Positions 61,031-64,000 of a stretch of 64,000 nt of DNA are shown here, one piece after another. The DNA comes from Lachnotalea sp041821265 (GTDB lineage: Bacteria > Bacillota > Clostridia > Lachnospirales > Lachnospiraceae): positions 1-64,000 of the forward strand of contig JBGUEQ010000019.1 in NCBI GenBank assembly GCA_041821265.1. The letters run 5' to 3'. Positions within the stretch are counted from its first letter, which is position 1. Every line of letters begins with the position of its first letter. The notes below the pieces were generated by a model, which saw nothing but the letters and a program-made list of their open reading frames with translations, did no database searches and was not told where the DNA came from. The translations under genes were made by a program, and so were the position numbers.

Positions 61031-61845
61031 TGGTAGTACAACACAATATGGCGGCAAATAACACAAACAGACAGTTAGGTATCACAACTGGTGCTCTTGC
61101 AAAATCAACAGAGAAATTATCATCAGGATACAAAATCAATCGTGCAGCTGATGATGCAGCAGGTCTTTCAATCTCAGAGAAAATGAGAAGTCAGATTAGA
61201 GGACTTGATCAAGCATCTGATAATGCAGAAGATGGTATTTCATTAATTCAAACTGCTGATAGTGCTCTTAGCGAAGTTCAATCAATGTTACAGAGAATGA
61301 ATGAGTTAGCTGTTAAATCAGCCAATGATACAAATCAAACAATTGATAGAACAGCTATTCAGGATGAAGTTGATGCTTTGGTTTCAGAAGTAACAAGAAT
61401 TGCATCTACAACACAGTTCAATAAGAAAGATTTATTTACGTCAGCAGTATCAGGTGAAATTTCATTACAGATTGGTGCTAATAAAGATCAAAGTATTGGT
61501 ATTACACTTTCAACAATTACTGCAAGTACACTTGGTATTGCTTCATTATGTATGTCTGCATTTTCATCTGCTAACACAGCTATTTCAGCAATACAGGCAG
61601 CAATTAACACAGTGTCGACTTCTCGTTCAAAACTTGGGGCAGTTCAGAATAGATTAGAGTATACAATCTCTAACTTAGATTCATCATCTGAAAATACTCA
61701 AGCAGCTGAATCTAGAATCAGAGACGTTGATATGGCTTCAGAAATGGTTAAATACAGTAAGAATAATATTCTTATGCAAGCCGGACAGTCTATGTTAGCA
61801 CAGGCTAATTCACAGACACAAGGCGTTTTATCACTTCTTCAGTAA
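61030..61845 (+). CDS. fliC: Flagellin
   Basis: The main filament protein, 271 residues, a short flagellin consisting of the conserved D0/D1 parts with almost no variable centre. It has the N-terminal NTNRQLGITTGALAKSTEKLSSGYKINRAADDAAGLSISEKMR and the C-terminal RIRDVDMASEMVKYSKNNILMQAGQSMLAQANSQTQGVLSLLQ. The ATG at 61030 follows AAGGAGGA. A sigma-28 promoter and a structured leader lie upstream, and a perfect palindromic terminator follows the stop. Confidence 0.96.
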   Translation: MVVQHNMAANNTNRQLGITTGALAKSTEKLSSGYKINRAADDAAGLSISEKMRSQIRGLDQASDNAEDGISLIQTADSALSEVQSMLQRMNELAVKSANDTNQTIDRTAIQDEVDALVSEVTRIASTTQFNKKDLFTSAVSGEISLQIGANKDQSIGITLSTITASTLGIASLCMSAFSSANTAISAIQAAINTVSTSRSKLGAVQNRLEYTISNLDSSSENTQAAESRIRDVDMASEMVKYSKNNILMQAGQSMLAQANSQTQGVLSLLQ

Positions 61846-61859
61846 TTAATGATTAAAGC

Positions 61860-61891
61860 AAATAAAGCTGACTATATAGTCAGCTTTATTT
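61860..61891. terminator. Flagellin terminator (perfect palindrome)
   Basis: A perfect 32-base palindrome (AATAAAGCTGACTATA and its complement) directly after the flagellin stop, with AT-rich ends. Confidence 0.85.
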
Positions 61892-61924
61892 ATTAAAAAG
61901 GTTTTTAGGAAGGATAGATCCTTT

Positions 61925-62224
61925 ATGAAAGATTTATGTAAATTATTGGGAGATTGTATTGATTTACTAGATGAAATATATGATTATGCAATGAATGAGA
62001 ACATTAATAAAATTAGAACACTATATTCTGTTTTATCTAATGCCATAAATGAGGTTTATATAACCATACTGAGTAATGGTAACGAAATCACCCCTCTTAT
62101 TATTAAACAAATGGAAGAGATGTATGATGCATATGGAATTGGAGATTGCATTAGGGTATTAGATATAGCAGGGTTTGAGATGAAACCTATATTGCAACAA
62201 TATTTAGAAAGTATAGGTGAATAG
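61925..62224 (+). CDS. Small protein of unknown function between flagellin and the MAF gene
   Basis: A 99-residue, mostly helical acidic protein (CKLLGDCIDLLDEIYDYAMNENINKIRTLYSVLSNAINEVYITIL, then MEEMYDAYGIGDCIRVLDIAGFEMKPILQQYLESIGE). I do not recognise the family. It has no signal or membrane span. Its stop lies one base before the start codon of the MAF-type gene, so it is translated together with it, which points to flagellin modification or export. Confidence 0.6.
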   Translation: MKDLCKLLGDCIDLLDEIYDYAMNENINKIRTLYSVLSNAINEVYITILSNGNEITPLIIKQMEEMYDAYGIGDCIRVLDIAGFEMKPILQQYLESIGE

Positions 62225-62225
62225 A

Positions 62226-64000
62226 TTGAAGAGAAATATAAAATTCGAACAAAATTTACAGATAATTAAAGAGTGTGATAAATTATTTTTTGCTGAATTG
62301 GAAGTATTTGATTTTAGTTTATATGAAATTGAAAATGCAGAATCTGAAACAGCTGTAGATGGAACTGAAATTATTAAAGTAATAAATAATAAGCATGAAT
62401 GGTATTTGAACAGCAGATATGAAGCTAATAAGGTTACTAAACAGTGGATCAGTAACTTGGGAAAGATAGAAACGATAGCAACGATAGTTATGTTTGGTCT
62501 AGGGAATGGGTCGATTTTAAGAGAATTACTGAGAAAAACAAGTGAGTCCGTCATATTCATCATATATGAACCAAGTATTGATATATTTATGAGAGCGATG
62601 CTTGATATTGATTTTGCGTTTTTAGAGGAAAGAGTGTTTATTCAGGTTGAAGGGATAAATGATTCATATTTTGAACCAATTTGTGAGGCAGCTATAACTT
62701 ATGAGAATCTATCAGTATGTAAATTTATTGGACATCCTAATTACTGGTCTTGTTTTCACCAGGAGGCAAAAAGCTATCTTGACAGATTACAAGTGGTTAT
62801 AAGATATATTGGCATTAATAATAATACAAAATTGATGATGGGTGAAGGGTATTATAAAAATGCTTTGATGAATATGAAACATTTATCTAAAGTATCGTTA
62901 CTCGACCAGATAGAGAATGAAGTAGGGATAGAGATACCTGGTGACTTGCCAGCCATTATTGTTTCGGCAGGACCGTCATTGAGTAAAAACATAAAGGAGT
63001 TAAAGAGAGCAAAAGGAAAATCTTTTATCATAGCAACGGATTCGGCACTGATAGGGTTGATGGAGGAAGGTATAGTTCCCGATGCATTTGCAACTGTTGA
63101 TCCGCTTAAACCTCTAAATCGTTTTGAAGACCAAAGAATAAATGAAATACCATTAATTTGTACGGAATCGTCAAGATATGAAGTGTTAGAAAAACATAAG
63201 GATAGAAAAATACTTGCGAATAATTCTTTTGGATATGGTAGATCTTTTTATCCGCAATTAGAAATTGAATATAAAGCAAGGCAATCGGGTGGTTCTGTGG
63301 CTACATTTGCATATATGGTTGCAAGAATCATTGGATTTCATACTATTATTTTTGTTGGGCAGGATTTGGCTTTTACAGATGAAACGAGATATTATGATAA
63401 AGTAAAAGAGTGGAGTGATCACAATACATTGCCGCAATCAATGTATTTGGAAGTTGAAGATATCCATGGAGAAAAAGTGAAAACTTCAAAAGATTTAGCA
63501 TTGTACATTGACTGGTTTGAGAAAGAAATCAAAAACCATCCGGAAATTGAAACAATTGATGCGACAGAGGGGGGAGCAAAGATTCATGGAAGCAAAATCA
63601 TGGATCTTAATCAGGCGATTAATGACAAATGTCAAGTACAATTTGATATGTCTGAATATTTAAGAAATATTCCCGCTTGTATTGATGAAGAAAAGAAAGA
63701 AGAATTGAACCAATTAATTAAACAAGTACCAGAAGAATATAATGACATGTATCAGAATACATTGATTGGTATCGAGTTGTATACAAAACTTATAGAAAAT
63801 CTAGAAATGAAAATGAATAATAATCCTGATATGATGTTGATTACAAAAGATATTGGTGACATTACAAAAAAAATCGAAGGAAATTCGACATATTTTCATA
63901 TTCAACATAAATTGGAAAAAGTAGAACGTATGGCACTTAATAATTTAGGAGTCTCATTAGAAAATCAAGTGGAGGATGCTTTGCAAATATCAGGTCGTGG
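62226..64000 (+). CDS. Motility-associated (MAF, DUF115) glycosyltransferase, partial
   Basis: The first 591 codons of a gene that leaves the window still open. It starts with TTG at 62226 behind AGGTGA (MKRNIKFEQNLQII). The core at about 235-420 carries the DUF115 pattern: PAIIVSAGPSLSKNIKELK, IIATDSALIGLMEEGIVPDAFATVDP, QSGGSVATFAYMVARIIGFHTIIFVGQDLAFTD. MAF proteins attach nonulosonic acid sugars (pseudaminic or legionaminic acid) to Ser/Thr of flagellin before export. Its position next to flagellin fits this. Confidence 0.88.
   Translation, partial: MKRNIKFEQNLQIIKECDKLFFAELEVFDFSLYEIENAESETAVDGTEIIKVINNKHEWYLNSRYEANKVTKQWISNLGKIETIATIVMFGLGNGSILRELLRKTSESVIFIIYEPSIDIFMRAMLDIDFAFLEERVFIQVEGINDSYFEPICEAAITYENLSVCKFIGHPNYWSCFHQEAKSYLDRLQVVIRYIGINNNTKLMMGEGYYKNALMNMKHLSKVSLLDQIENEVGIEIPGDLPAIIVSAGPSLSKNIKELKRAKGKSFIIATDSALIGLMEEGIVPDAFATVDPLKPLNRFEDQRINEIPLICTESSRYEVLEKHKDRKILANNSFGYGRSFYPQLEIEYKARQSGGSVATFAYMVARIIGFHTIIFVGQDLAFTDETRYYDKVKEWSDHNTLPQSMYLEVEDIHGEKVKTSKDLALYIDWFEKEIKNHPEIETIDATEGGAKIHGSKIMDLNQAINDKCQVQFDMSEYLRNIPACIDEEKKEELNQLIKQVPEEYNDMYQNTLIGIELYTKLIENLEMKMNNNPDMMLITKDIGDITKKIEGNSTYFHIQHKLEKVERMALNNLGVSLENQVEDALQISGR

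Overview
This is a low-GC, densely coding chromosomal segment of an anaerobic, spore-forming, motile Firmicute. The best fit is a plant-polysaccharide-using member of the Lachnospiraceae, close to the Lachnoclostridium/Clostridium phytofermentans type. The reasons are strong GGAGG ribosome sites, sporulation genes (spoIIR, spoIID, spoIIQ-like, a DUF3794/LysM protein), a T-box in front of ileS, small proteins of families seen mainly in Lachnospiraceae, and a late flagellar cluster with the fliW-csrA pair. The organism is inferred from gene content only.

Bases 1-15,600 hold a pectin (rhamnogalacturonan) locus. kdgK and an unusual eda-VOC fusion lie on the minus strand. An IclR-type (KdgR-like) repressor gene has a palindromic operator at its own start site. 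Further on are a cytoplasmic-looking SGNH acetylesterase, a membrane AraC-type sensor-regulator, two ABC permeases with a lipoprotein binding protein (no ATPase gene nearby), and a GH105 unsaturated rhamnogalacturonyl hydrolase. The simplest reading is that acetylated unsaturated oligosaccharides are imported, deacetylated and hydrolysed inside the cell, and that their acid sugar is burned through KDG and KDPG. A frameshifted CotH-like remnant lies between eda and the regulator.

Bases 15,600-24,900 are housekeeping and sporulation genes: a Cys-rich DUF6171-like protein, a DUF3794-LysM protein, ispE, a GntR regulator, spoIIR, murI, a DUF1934 protein, and a three-domain cell-wall protein with SpoIID-like and peptidoglycan-binding parts. 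Bases 25,436-29,115 look like a small decayed island. They are bounded by 27-base near-perfect direct repeats that copy the last codons of the upstream gene and end in the -35 box of the ileS promoter. Inside are a LytTR response regulator and a broken secreted-protein gene.

Bases 29,100-50,200 carry the T-box and ileS, glycogen phosphorylase, a GGDEF-EAL protein, spoIID and spoIIQ-like genes, a GIY-YIG protein, a hemolysin III-like protein, nfeD with a SPFH protein, a patatin, ornithine carbamoyltransferase, birA, coaX, dusB, greA and lysS. Bases 50,300-64,000 are the late flagellar cluster: flgM, flgN, two flgK-like genes, flgL, fliW, csrA, flaG, fliD, fliS, a fliT-like gene, flagellin, a small unknown gene and a MAF-type flagellin glycosyltransferase that runs off the end. 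Good sigma-28 promoters precede flgM and flagellin. The flagellin leader has a hairpin that presents a GGA in its loop, plus an AAGGAGGA ribosome site, which fits CsrA control set by FliW.

Several intergenic spaces (1-330, 4,388-4,600, 5,038-5,160, 5,671-5,757, 7,716-7,846, 24,572-24,751, 32,723-32,978) are packed with hairpins. Some of these are related to each other across the window and form dispersed palindromic repeat families. I saw no tRNA, rRNA, CRISPR array or intact insertion sequence.
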